From contig JACKEH010000009.1 of the NCBI GenBank assembly GCA_020633125.1, positions 61,758 through 125,757 on the forward strand: DNA of 64,000 nt. Direction: 5' to 3'. A model generated the notes under the pieces. The model was not told where the DNA came from and searched no databases. It saw only the letters and a list, made by a program, of their open reading frames with translations. Origin of the DNA: Sandaracinus sp. Lineage in GTDB: Bacteria > Myxococcota_A > Polyangia > Polyangiales > Houyiibacteriaceae. Position 1 is the first letter of the stretch; each line of letters starts with the position of its first letter. Shown piece after piece: positions 17,235 to 26,700 of the stretch. The translations under genes and the position numbers were made by a program.

Positions 17235-18860
17235 ATGGACCCCGTCGCCCTCGCCGACGCCCGCGAGCCGCTCTGGTATTACGGTGTGACCCCGCTGGTC
17301 GCGCTCGCGGCACTCGTGCTCACCGCCCGGCTCCGGGCCCCGCAATGGCGCCGCCTCCCCGACGCAGTTCGCGCGTTGCGCGGCTCGGGCGAGGGACTGA
17401 CGCCCCTGCCTTCGCTCGGTTTGTCCGCCGTCGGCACCTTCGGCGCCGCGAGCGCCGTCGGCGCGTTCACCGCGGTCAGCCTCGGCGGCGCGGGCACGCT
17501 CCCGTGGCTCTGGCTCTTCGGCATTCTGCTCGCGCCCCTCCCCTACGCGGAGATCTGGCTCGCGCGCACCGACGCCCCGGGCAAGGCCGGCGACGAAGGT
17601 CAGACCGGCTCCCTCGCGCGACGTCTCTACCGCATGGGCGAGCGTTGGCGCCCGGTGGGCGCGTTGCTCGCGCTGCTCGTGATCGTCGCCGCGTTCGCGT
17701 TCGGCGGAGGCGCGAACGCCGACGCCCTGGCCCGCGCGACCGGCACCATTCTTCCCGGCAGCACGTTGGCCCTCGTGGCGGGCGCGGCGGTCCTCGGCGG
17801 CCTGCTCGCGGTCGGTGGCACGCGCACCCTTCCCCTCGCGGGATGGTTGGGCTTGGTCGGCCTCGGGACGTTGCTGGTGGCGGCCCTCTGGGCGCTCGCC
17901 TCGAACCCCGGCGGTTGCTTCGGCACCCTCGGCGCCGCGTTCACCGACGCGTTCGAAGGCGCGGCCCAACGCGACCATTGGACGGGCGCGCTCGCCGGCG
18001 AGATCGCCCGCAGCACGACGACGGCGCTCTTTCTTCCCCTCGCCGCCCCGACCGGCGCGACCGGCGCGGTGCACGCCATGGGCTCGCACAAGACCCGCGA
18101 CCAAGCCGCGCTCTCCATCTTCGGCAGCTTCGCGACCGTGATCGTCGCCACGCTCCTCGTCATGGTCGGAGTCGGCACGGGCGCGCTCGGCGACCGCACC
18201 GCGTCGCGCCGCGCGCTCCTCGACGACGTCCGCATTCACCGCATGCCCGCCGAATCGGCGAGCCAACGCGCGGAAGAAGAGCGTCTCTACAGCGGCATGG
18301 AGCGCATCCTCGACGGCGCCTCCCGCAACCCGACGCTCTCGGTCGCGACCGCGCGTGGCATGGTCCACGAGCCCCGCTTCCTTCGGGTGCAGGGCGGCGA
18401 AGAAGGCCCGGCGGACGTCGCGATTCGCGTGGTCTCGGGTCGCCCCGATCGCGTGATGATCCCGGGCCGTTTCGGCGCGCTCCACGAAGCGGATCCGGGC
18501 ATCCTGCGCGAAATCTACCTCGAGGGTGAGATGGTCCCCGACGGTCCCACGCTCGTCGCGGCCTCGCTGGAAAAGGCCCACGACTTCGTGCCGCGCCTCG
18601 CGCTCGCGGCCCTGCTCGCGCTCGCCGCCGCCGGTTTCGCGGCGTGGGGCGCCAGTGCGGCGCGCGCGCTCTCGCCTCGGGTCCCGCCGGCCGGCGCCGC
18701 CGCCGTGGCCGCGCTCCCGGCGCTCGGTGCGCTCTTGGTGGCCCTGGACGTCGCCCCGTGGATCTCGCCGCTCGGGGGGTTGGCGGCGGGCGCTTCGGTC
18801 TTGGTGACGACGTTGGTGCTGCTCGCGCGCAGCGGCGAGGTCGCCAAGCTCGACAGCTGA
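17235..18860 (+). CDS. Divergent AGCS-type (alanine:cation symporter) membrane protein
   Basis: 541 residues with about ten hydrophobic segments. Two stretches match the alanine/glycine:cation symporter pattern: GTFGAASAVGAF..SLGGAG..PWLWLFG, in the place of the family's GTGNIAG..GGPGA..FWMW, and HKTRDQAALSIFG, in the place of the HPVKQG helix. The GTGN sequence itself is changed to GTFG, so cation or substrate binding may differ. Between late membrane helices lies a ~130-residue soluble insert (about residues 310-445, Arg/Glu/Gly-rich, with ISG-type strands). This is unusual for AGCS carriers. Cytoplasmic-membrane transport is likely; the substrate is unknown. Confidence 0.65.
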   Translation: MDPVALADAREPLWYYGVTPLVALAALVLTARLRAPQWRRLPDAVRALRGSGEGLTPLPSLGLSAVGTFGAASAVGAFTAVSLGGAGTLPWLWLFGILLAPLPYAEIWLARTDAPGKAGDEGQTGSLARRLYRMGERWRPVGALLALLVIVAAFAFGGGANADALARATGTILPGSTLALVAGAAVLGGLLAVGGTRTLPLAGWLGLVGLGTLLVAALWALASNPGGCFGTLGAAFTDAFEGAAQRDHWTGALAGEIARSTTTALFLPLAAPTGATGAVHAMGSHKTRDQAALSIFGSFATVIVATLLVMVGVGTGALGDRTASRRALLDDVRIHRMPAESASQRAEEERLYSGMERILDGASRNPTLSVATARGMVHEPRFLRVQGGEEGPADVAIRVVSGRPDRVMIPGRFGALHEADPGILREIYLEGEMVPDGPTLVAASLEKAHDFVPRLALAALLALAAAGFAAWGASAARALSPRVPPAGAAAVAALPALGALLVALDVAPWISPLGGLAAGASVLVTTLVLLARSGEVAKLDS

Positions 18861-18976
18861 GCCTCGCCGAGCGACGCGTCGACGTCGCGGGCCACGCATG
18901 TTAGAAGCCGCCGCCGTGTGCGCCGGGGAGGCGCCAAGGCGACAGCTCGCGCGCTCGCGCGCCTCGAGGAAGAGCG

Positions 18977-19840
18977 ATGACGCAACGGACCGTCGGAGTG
19001 ATCGGAGGCAGCGGCCTCTACGAGATGGAAGGCCTCGAGCGGGTGGAAGAGCACCGCGTCGAGACGACCTTCGGCACCCCGAGCGACGCCGTGATCTCCG
19101 GCTTTCTCGGCGAGACGCGTTTCCTCTTCCTCCCGCGCCACGGCCGGGGCCACCGCGTGCCCCCGCACCAGATCAACTACCGAGCGAACCTCCTCGCCCT
19201 CAAGCAGCTCGGGGCCGAGCAGGTCATCAGCGTCTCGGCGGTCGGCTCGATGAAGGAGTCGATCGCACCGGGCGACATGGTGATCGTCGACCAGTTCATC
19301 GACCGCACACGCAACCGCCCGAGCACCTTCTTCGAGGACGTCGGCGTGGTCGCGCACGTCGAGTTCGCCGACCCCGTCGACTCCGGGCTCGCCGAGGCCT
19401 TGTACCGCGCGACCGTCGAGGTCGGCGCGCGAGTGCACAAGGGCGGCACCTACGTGTGCATCGAGGGCCCGCAGTTCTCGACGCGTGCCGAGTCCCGCCT
19501 CTACCGGAGCTGGGGTGTCGACGTCATCGGCATGACGAACCTGCCCGAAGCGCGCCTCGCGCGTGAAGCCGAGCTTCCCTACGCGACGGTGGCCCTCGCG
19601 ACCGACTACGACTGCTGGCATCAGACCGAGGAGTCGGTGACCGTCGAAGCGGTGATGCAGGTAATGCGCAAGAACATCGCCACCGCGAAGGCCATCCTCC
19701 GCGCCGTCGCATCGAAGTTGCCCGATCCCACGACGAGCCCGGCGAGCAGCGCGCTCGCCCACGCCCTCATGACCTCGCGCGACCGCATCACGCCCGAAGC
19801 GCGCGCCAAGCTCGCGCCGCTGGCCGGCAAGTACCTGTAG
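18977..19840 (+). CDS. mtnP: S-methyl-5'-thioadenosine phosphorylase
   Basis: 287 residues, the family's usual size. GGSGLY at 10-15 and PRHGRGHRVPPHQINYR at about 53-69 bind phosphate, IEGPQFSTRAES contacts the base and ribose, and GMTNLPEA carries the conserved Met and Asn. The enzyme splits methylthioadenosine, the by-product of polyamine and quorum-signal synthesis, into adenine and methylthioribose-1-phosphate for methionine and adenine salvage. A GAGGA-type ribosome site precedes the ATG. The PfkB-family sugar kinase 172 bases downstream may act in the same nucleoside salvage. Purine nucleoside phosphorylase is the closest alternative, but the HGRGH and GMTN context favours MtnP. Confidence 0.92.
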   Translation: MTQRTVGVIGGSGLYEMEGLERVEEHRVETTFGTPSDAVISGFLGETRFLFLPRHGRGHRVPPHQINYRANLLALKQLGAEQVISVSAVGSMKESIAPGDMVIVDQFIDRTRNRPSTFFEDVGVVAHVEFADPVDSGLAEALYRATVEVGARVHKGGTYVCIEGPQFSTRAESRLYRSWGVDVIGMTNLPEARLAREAELPYATVALATDYDCWHQTEESVTVEAVMQVMRKNIATAKAILRAVASKLPDPTTSPASSALAHALMTSRDRITPEARAKLAPLAGKYL

Positions 19841-20012
19841 TTTCGGAGGGCGCTTCGGCGCCTCTCCATCGGGCGATGCCCGAGACCGTCCCCGGCTCGC
19901 CGCGGACGCTTCCCTTCTCGGGGTCGTTCCGACGCCCCCAACGACCTCTCTGGCGGCGTTCCTCGCGTCGCCTCCTCCGCCCCGCCCTCGCTTCGCACCA
20001 AGGAGCTTCCTG

Positions 20013-20924
20013 ATGTCCTCGATGCTCGTCGTCGGATCCGTCGCCTTCGACACGCTCCACAACGCCCGCGGCAGCTTTCCGCGCGTGATCGGTGGCAGCG
20101 CCACCTACGCCTCGCTCGCAGGCTCCTTCTTCACCGAGGTCCAGCTGGTGGGCGTGGTCGGCAAAGACTTCCCCGACGATCTCGTGCAGACGATGCGCGG
20201 CCGAGGAATCGACTGCGACGGCCTCGAGGTCGCGGATGGCCCGACCTTCCACTGGGAAGGCCGCTACACGGACGATCTGACGTCGCGCACCTCGCTCAAG
20301 ACCGAGCTCGGCGTCTTCGCGGACTTCGATCCGAAGATCCCCGAGAAGTTCCGCAGCACGCCCTTCGTGATGCTCGGCAACATCGCGCCCGAGCTGCAGA
20401 TCGCGGTGCTCGACCAGGTGAAGAGCCCGAAGCTCGTCGTGGCCGACACGATGAACTTCTGGATCGACGGCGCCCGCCCGGCCCTCGAGAAGCTCCTGAA
20501 GCGCGTCGACGTGCTCGTGATCAACGAGGAAGAGGCGCGCCAGCTCACCGGCAAGCACCACATGATCCAGGTCGCGGCGAAGCTGCTCGAGATGGGTCCC
20601 AAGACCGCCGTCATCAAGCAGGGCGAGTACGGCGCGTGGCTCTTCGCCGGTCAGCACGTCTTCAACGCCCCGGCGTTCCTCCTCGAGGCCGTCGATCCGA
20701 CCGGCGCCGGCGACTCGTTCGCGGGCGGCTTCCTCGGCTACGTCGCCCGTGCGGGCAACCTCGAGCCCGAAACGCTCAAGCAAGCCGTCATCTACGGCTC
20801 GGCCGTCGCGTCCTTCTGCGTGGAGGGCATCGCGGTCGACCGCCTCCTCACGCTCACGCGCGAGGAAATCGTCAATCGCGTCCACGACTTCCGCAAGCTC
20901 GTGGACTTCCAGATCGGCCACTGA
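20013..20924 (+). CDS. PfkB-family carbohydrate/nucleoside kinase
   Basis: 303 residues. The N-terminal strand MLVVGSVAFDTL and the glycine pair in VIGGSATYAS form the sugar-binding side. The C-terminal DPTGAGDSFAGGF (about 229-241) carries the catalytic Asp and anion hole of the PfkB (ribokinase) family. It phosphorylates a sugar or nucleoside with ATP. Position after mtnP suggests adenosine or a salvage sugar as substrate, but specificity cannot be read from the sequence. The ATG has AAGGAG at 20000-20005. A GC-rich hairpin directly follows the stop. Confidence 0.88.
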   Translation: MSSMLVVGSVAFDTLHNARGSFPRVIGGSATYASLAGSFFTEVQLVGVVGKDFPDDLVQTMRGRGIDCDGLEVADGPTFHWEGRYTDDLTSRTSLKTELGVFADFDPKIPEKFRSTPFVMLGNIAPELQIAVLDQVKSPKLVVADTMNFWIDGARPALEKLLKRVDVLVINEEEARQLTGKHHMIQVAAKLLEMGPKTAVIKQGEYGAWLFAGQHVFNAPAFLLEAVDPTGAGDSFAGGFLGYVARAGNLEPETLKQAVIYGSAVASFCVEGIAVDRLLTLTREEIVNRVHDFRKLVDFQIGH

Positions 20925-20930
20925 GGCCTC

Positions 20931-20950
20931 CCTCGGCGTTGGTGCCGAGG
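20931..20950 (+). terminator. Terminator-like hairpin after the PfkB-family gene
   Basis: A perfect 7-base stem (20931-20937 with 20944-20950) with a six-base loop starts six bases after the stop codon. There is no T tract, so it may instead be an RNA-stabilising 3' hairpin. Confidence 0.5.
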
Positions 20951-21104
20951 CCGGAAACTGGCATAGTTCGGCGTCCTCGCCGCAGGTGGGGACCCTCCGA
21001 CGTTCTCGGGTTGTGCCGTCGGAGCGGGCTTTCGAGCCCGAAAACAGGGTTGGAATGGTCGACGCTGTCGACGGGGAGCGGCCTTCGTGCCGCGAGGAGC
21101 GAAA

Positions 21105-22037
21105 ATGAAGCGAACTCAATGGCTTTGGTTGACGTTGTCCGTGGCGGGCGTCGCCTTCGCGGGGTGCGGAGACGACGACGGTACTCCGGTGGACTCCGGC
21201 ACGGCGGACACCTCGATGGGCGGCGACGCCGGCGGGGATCCGGAGTGTGCGCTCGAGGGTCAGATGGGCGCGTGCTGCTACCGGCAGTCGAACGCGAGCC
21301 AGCTCTCGGCCCCCGAGCTCCGCATCGCGTACCTCCAGCTCACCGAGCCCGCGGTCCTCGCGTCGCCGATCATCGCGAACATCCTCAACGAAGCCCTGCG
21401 TGAAGAGCGCTTCAACTGGCTCATCCGCCTCGAAGGCGCGGACGCCGACGGCGACGTGACGATCACGACCGGCTACGGCCGCCGCTCGGAGACCGCGACC
21501 TTCGCGTTCGCCATGGGCGACGCGGATCCCCCCGGCGCTGGCGACCGCTGGGACCCGCAGTCGATCGCCGGCACCCTCACGGGTGAGTCGGTCACGACCT
21601 CGTCGCTCACCGACGTCTTCACCGTGCCGGTCCAGGACGACGACGGCTCGGTCATCCTCGAGCTCCCGCTCCGTGGCTTCCGCGTCGTCAACGCGACGAT
21701 GAGCGAGGACCGCAGCTGCATCGGCCGCGGCATCACCGCCGTGCGCTTCGACGCGACCTCGGGCAGCGTCGAGACCTACATCACGGTCGAAGACGCCAAG
21801 ATGGGCGAGGTCAACGCGGGCGGCATCACGGCGTCGCTCTGCAACATCCTCCGCGGCTCGCTCGCCGCCGGTCTCGACGACTGCGACAACGACCCGCGCT
21901 CCGAGTGGGCGACCCCGCCGAACGCGACTTGCGACGACGCGGGCACCTGCACCCTCGGTGGCTGCACGGCCGAGACCTGCAACGCGTGGCAGGTGGTCGG
22001 CAACTTCGCCGCCCAGGGCGTCGACATCACGAACTGA
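21105..22037 (+). CDS. Cys-rich lipoprotein, unknown function
   Basis: 310 residues from the ATG at 21105, which has GAGGAG at 21094-21099 and gives a standard lipoprotein signal (KRTQ, then a hydrophobic run to VAFAGC). The lipidated Cys is followed by an Asp/Gly/Thr-rich flexible linker and then a globular domain of about 260 residues with several Cys pairs, including CTLGGC and TAETC. No domain is recognised. Asp-rich linkers after the lipobox are common in myxobacterial surface lipoproteins. Strong terminator downstream. The 180-base leader upstream holds an imperfect stem around 21028-21043 but no clear promoter. Confidence 0.75.
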   Translation: MKRTQWLWLTLSVAGVAFAGCGDDDGTPVDSGTADTSMGGDAGGDPECALEGQMGACCYRQSNASQLSAPELRIAYLQLTEPAVLASPIIANILNEALREERFNWLIRLEGADADGDVTITTGYGRRSETATFAFAMGDADPPGAGDRWDPQSIAGTLTGESVTTSSLTDVFTVPVQDDDGSVILELPLRGFRVVNATMSEDRSCIGRGITAVRFDATSGSVETYITVEDAKMGEVNAGGITASLCNILRGSLAAGLDDCDNDPRSEWATPPNATCDDAGTCTLGGCTAETCNAWQVVGNFAAQGVDITN

Positions 22038-22072
22038 GTCGTCGAGCACGTCCGTGCTCCATGCTTCGAAAG

Positions 22073-22097
22073 AGCCCCGCCCCGGCGGGGCTTTTTC
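22073..22097 (+). terminator. Rho-independent terminator
   Basis: Stem agccccgcc (22073-22081) pairs with ggcggggct (22084-22092) and is followed by a T run. It ends transcription of the lipoprotein gene upstream. Confidence 0.85.
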
Positions 22098-22178
22098 GTT
22101 CCGTCCGCCGTTGCACGGGCCGTTGCGGCCCATCGTCCGTCGTTGCGAACCGGAAAGGCGCCGAGTATCGATCTGCGA

Positions 22179-23669
22179 ATGCGTCACACGGCTCTCCTTT
22201 GCGCCCTCGCCCTGGCCTTCGGGTGCAAGTCGGCCCCCGTCGATTGCCGCGATCTCGGACTCGTCGAGGGCGAGCGCGACAACTGCGTCTGCCCCGAACC
22301 TCTGGTTCCCACGGACGATCGAACGTCATGCGAGTGTCCTGCAGGGACGCTTCCCAGCGGCGAGACGTGCATCGTCGGCGACGGCGGCCCCTTCGACGCA
22401 GGCGCGGACGCGACGCCGCCCGCCGACGGGTGTGCGCCGGTGACGCTCTACGAAGACCGCGACGGCGACGGTCGCGGCAACCCCAGCTCGACGCGTACCG
22501 GCTGCCCCGGCCTCGCGGGATTCGTGGAGAACGCGAACGACTGCGACGACGCTTGTGAAGCGTGTGGGTCGGGGGTCGACGAGACCTGCGACAGCTTCGA
22601 CAACGACTGCGACGGCTACGTCGACGAGGGAGTTCGCGACCTGGTTGCGGAGCCGGTCAACCTCACGCGATCGACCGACGGCGGCTTCGGCACCCTGGCG
22701 ACGCATCGCATCGCCCTCCACGCCCTCACTGGCGGGGGCTGGCTCGCTCTCTACGTCGACGACTCGATTCCGGACGTGCTCTCGAGTGGCGTCGCGGTCG
22801 CTCAACGTCTCGACGTCGAGGGTCGCCCCGTCGGTTCGCCCACGCCGGTGATGGACACCCCGTCCGTAGAAGACACCTTCTTGACGACGACGACGACCGA
22901 GGACCGGATCCTCGTGGCATTCACCTCTGGAGGAGCCGTGGCTGGTCGCGTGTACTCACGCGTCGACGGCTCGCCACTGACTCCCCCTCGAACGCTCGCC
23001 GAAGGCCCTGCGCAAAACCTTCGCGCGACCGCCTTGGGGGTGAGCTTCCTGCTCGTCTGGGAGCGTGACGACACCCTCGTCTACCAATGGCGACCATCGT
23101 TCTTGGGGGACGCCGTGGACGTAGCCACCGAGTTCCACCCGATGGCCACGAACCCGTACCTGCTGGCGTCCACCTGGACACACGACGAACGGGGCCGCAC
23201 CACGTTGGTCTTCGTGGATGGAGGCCTTCGTGCTGCATCGTTCGCGAGTACGGTGGAGGCACCCGAGGTTCGGGAGATCACCCCACCGTGGGATCTGGGC
23301 GACCCAGACTTCGTAGATCTCGGGCCAGGAACCGAGAATCATTTTGCGATCGCCTCTGCGGGGACGATCGGATTCGCTCGGTTCGAATCCACGGGTCTCG
23401 CCAGCTCGACCGTCGAGACCGCCACGGCACTCTTCGGCAATCCACTGATGGTCGACACGGCGACGTTCTTCGCACGACGCGTCGGGGGAGACGGAGAGAT
23501 CGGAGTGTTCTCGTACCAACGAATGCCGGGAGGGTCGTGGCGACGAAGCCCGCTGGACCTCTCCGGAGGAACCCTCGGACCCGCCTACGCGGGCGGGTTG
23601 GTGCTGATGGGTCAGTTGCAGCCCGACGACTCCGAGGATGCCGTAGTCCGCGTTCTCGGATGCCCCTGA
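22179..23669 (+). CDS. Lipoprotein with MopE-like metal-binding motif and beta-propeller-like C-terminus
   Basis: 496 residues from the ATG at 22179, giving a signal ending LALAFGC with Cys16 as lipidation site. The first ~140 residues are Cys-rich, with paired Cys in short loops, and contain FDNDCDGYVDEG. This is the DNDCDG motif common in myxobacterial surface proteins and related to the copper-binding MopE repeat. The remaining ~340 residues are beta-rich with repeated bladelike strands, so a propeller is likely but not proven. From about 22.85 kb codon choice becomes much less GC-biased than in neighbouring genes. Surface location is inferred. Confidence 0.72.
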   Translation: MRHTALLCALALAFGCKSAPVDCRDLGLVEGERDNCVCPEPLVPTDDRTSCECPAGTLPSGETCIVGDGGPFDAGADATPPADGCAPVTLYEDRDGDGRGNPSSTRTGCPGLAGFVENANDCDDACEACGSGVDETCDSFDNDCDGYVDEGVRDLVAEPVNLTRSTDGGFGTLATHRIALHALTGGGWLALYVDDSIPDVLSSGVAVAQRLDVEGRPVGSPTPVMDTPSVEDTFLTTTTTEDRILVAFTSGGAVAGRVYSRVDGSPLTPPRTLAEGPAQNLRATALGVSFLLVWERDDTLVYQWRPSFLGDAVDVATEFHPMATNPYLLASTWTHDERGRTTLVFVDGGLRAASFASTVEAPEVREITPPWDLGDPDFVDLGPGTENHFAIASAGTIGFARFESTGLASSTVETATALFGNPLMVDTATFFARRVGGDGEIGVFSYQRMPGGSWRRSPLDLSGGTLGPAYAGGLVLMGQLQPDDSEDAVVRVLGCP

Positions 23670-23794
23670 CATCCGCTTCGCGCGACCTCTTGCTGCCCGA
23701 CTGACGCTGTTCGCAAGCAGGTAATACCTGTAGGCTGTGCAACGTTGCGGCACCCGTGCGGGGTGCTGGGGTGTGCTTGCCTGGGAGCGGGATC

Positions 23795-26700
23795 ATGACG
23801 GGTTGGCGTCCGCGAGAGCGGGCGTCGTGGAGTTTTCTCTACGGCGTCCTGTCGTTTGGCTTGTTCGCGTGCGGTGGCGGTGGCTGCGGAGGATGTGGAG
23901 ACGGTTGCGGCGTCTCTCCGATCCCCGGCGGCTTTCCGATCGAGCAACGCGTACCGAACTCGGCGCAGGTGCGCCTGACCGACGAGGGCATCGCGTTCCT
24001 CGAGGACAACGCCGACGCGTTGGTCGGTCTCGCGCTGCCAGACGGGCTCAGCTTCGCCATTCCGCGAACGTCCCAGAGCATCGGAATCGGCGACGTGGTC
24101 ATCTGTCCGTCGAGCAACTGCTTCGCGCAGGCGGAGATCGACAGCCTGCAAATCGACCCGACCGCACCGAACGCGATCGTGGCGCGTATCCGAGTCATTC
24201 TCGACAGCCGAAACGCGTCCGGTGACCGCGCGCCAATCCGCGTCGAGGTCCCCAGCCGAGACTGCGATCTCGACATCGACACGCGTGGCGGAAGTCGCGA
24301 CTACGTGGGGCTCGCAGCGACGATTGCCCTCGTCGAAGAAACAGAGGCGGCCCGACGCGGCTACACCAAGGTGGTCGTCCAGTCGGTCGGACTCGCCCCC
24401 GGTGAGAGCATCGAGAACGATGACCTCGAAATCGATCCCGCGCCGTGTAGCGGAATCGGTTGCTTGGACCCGGCCCTTTTCTGTCGGGCGGCGGACCTCG
24501 GCTTCGTGAAAGACCAGGTCATCGGTCTCCTCGAGGACCAGGTCGGCGGCATCCTGCAGGACACGATCGACGAGCAACTCTGCACCCGCCAAGGTGAGTA
24601 CGGCTGCCCCACCGGAACCTTCGCGGTGCCAGCGGGCGCGGACCCGGAGGCCGTTTGCCGCTATGCGGCGAGCGACAGTGCTGCTTGTGTTCCGACGCTG
24701 CTCGGCACCGACGGTCAGGGAGATCTGGGCGCGGCGTTTCTTGGCAGTGTCTCGCCCGGCACCCACGCGCCCGGCCAGTTCCTGCTCGCCGCCGGAGGCG
24801 ATGCCGAGGCGGTGAATGACGGCCTGAGCGTGTTCATGTACGGCGGCTTCCTGGGCACCAGCCGGGACTTCCGAACGGTCTATCCGCACAACCCGTGCGT
24901 GCCGATGATCGAGCCGCCGGAGATTCCGACGATTCCCCGCGCCGCCGTCTTCCGAGGCAACTCGGTGGAGGGCCTCGCGACCGATCCGCACGTCGGCATC
25001 GGCCTCTCGGAGGACTTCCTCAACCATGCGGGCTACGGCGCGTTCGACGCCGGTCTGCTCTGCATCGGCGCGGGCACGAACCTCTCGCAGCAGCTGAGCT
25101 CGGGTCTCTTCTCGCTGCTCGTGCCCTCGCTCAACCGCCTCACCTTCCCGGACGAGTCGGTGCCCCTCGCGGTGATGCTGCGCCCGCAGCGTCCGCCGAC
25201 CTTCGAAATCGGCACCGGGACGTCGGACGAGGATCCGCTCCTCACCGTCTTGCTCGACGACCTGCAGGTCGACTTCTACGTCTGGAGCAACGATCGCTAC
25301 ATCCGCTTCATGACGTACCAGGCGGATCTCTCGCTCGGCATCAACCTCTCGGTGGCCGACGGTGAGATCGTGCCCGAGGTCGTGGGCCTCACGGCGAGCG
25401 AGTCGACGGTGACGAACTTCGAGGACGTCATGGCGGAAGACCCGGAGCGTCTCGCGGGCGTCATTCAGTCGGTCCTCGAGACCTTCGCGGGCATGGCCTT
25501 CGGCGACCTCGGCGGCTTCGCGCTGCCGGACCTGATGGGCATCCAGCTCGACGTCCAGGAGGGCGGCATTCGTCCCGTCGAAGAGGCGGGCTCCGAGTTC
25601 CTCGGCATCTTCGCGAACCTCTCGGTGGCTCCGGCCTCGGCGCTCAGCGCGCCGGTGGACACGCGCATCGCGGTCGGCGCCCTCGAGCTCGACCGGCGGG
25701 GCATGACGCTCGAGCATTGGGGCGAAGGTGCCTTGCCGCGCCTGCACCTCGATCTCTCGGCCGAGGGCCCGGCGGACGCCGAGCTCGAGTACAGCGTGCG
25801 CCTCGACGGCATGGCGTGGAGCGCGTGGACGCGCGATCCGCACGTGGTGATCGAGAACGCCGCGCTTCGCTTCCAGGCGCGTCACGTGGTCGAGGCTCGC
25901 GCGCGGGTCGTGGGCGAGCGCGACAGCGCGGATCTGACGCCCGACGTCGCGCAGGTGCTCGTCGACATCGTCGCGCCCGAGCTGGAGCTCGTCGCGGAGT
26001 CGGAGGGCACGCGCATCGCGGCGTGGGATCTGCTCGCGGAGCACATGGACTACCGCTGGCGCCTCGTGGGCGACTCGGAGTGGAGCGCGTGGGAGCGCCT
26101 GGAGGAGCAGACGATCCTTCCGGTGCTCGGCGACGTGGAGGTCGAGGTTCGCGACGAGGCGGAGAACGTCGCGTCGGCATCCACCGCGCTCATCCGCGGC
26201 GTCGGCAACCCGAACAGCGAAGGTGGCTGTGGCTCGTGCGCCGTCGACTCGCCGACGGGTGGCGCCAAGGGCACGTTCGTGGCGTTCCTCGCTGCGCTCG
26301 GTCTGATGGTGTCGCGTCGGCGAAAGGCACCGCGTCGCGGGCGCTCCTTTCGCGCGCGCAGCTTCCTCCTCTTCGCGCTCCCGATGATCCTCGCGGTCGC
26401 GGGTTGCGACTGCGGTGGCAAGCCGGATCCGATGCCCATCGACGGCGAGGTGCCGATGATGGACGGCGGTATGGAGGATGCGGGCCCGCTTCGTATGCTC
26501 GAGCCCGGCCTGCTCGCGACGCACCTCGACATGACGGCGCTGACCGATGGGACCCTGGTCCTCAGCGGCTACAGCCCCGGCGCCCTTCCCTCCACGAAGT
26601 ATGGCGACCTCGTCGTCGGTTCGTGGAACGGCAGCGAGGTGAGCTGGGAGATCGTCGACGGCGTGCCGGACGTGGCGCCCACGCGTGACCCCGCGGGTTG

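Noticed and set aside
23718..23730. The small palindrome caggtaatacctg as an operator
   Set aside because: Arms of five bases are easily expected by chance and the promoter around it is not recognisable.
26300..26310. TGATG overlap as evidence that the fused lipoprotein frame is two genes
   Set aside because: That TGA is in another frame; the sorting tag is read correctly in the present frame through SRRRK, so the overlap is coincidental.
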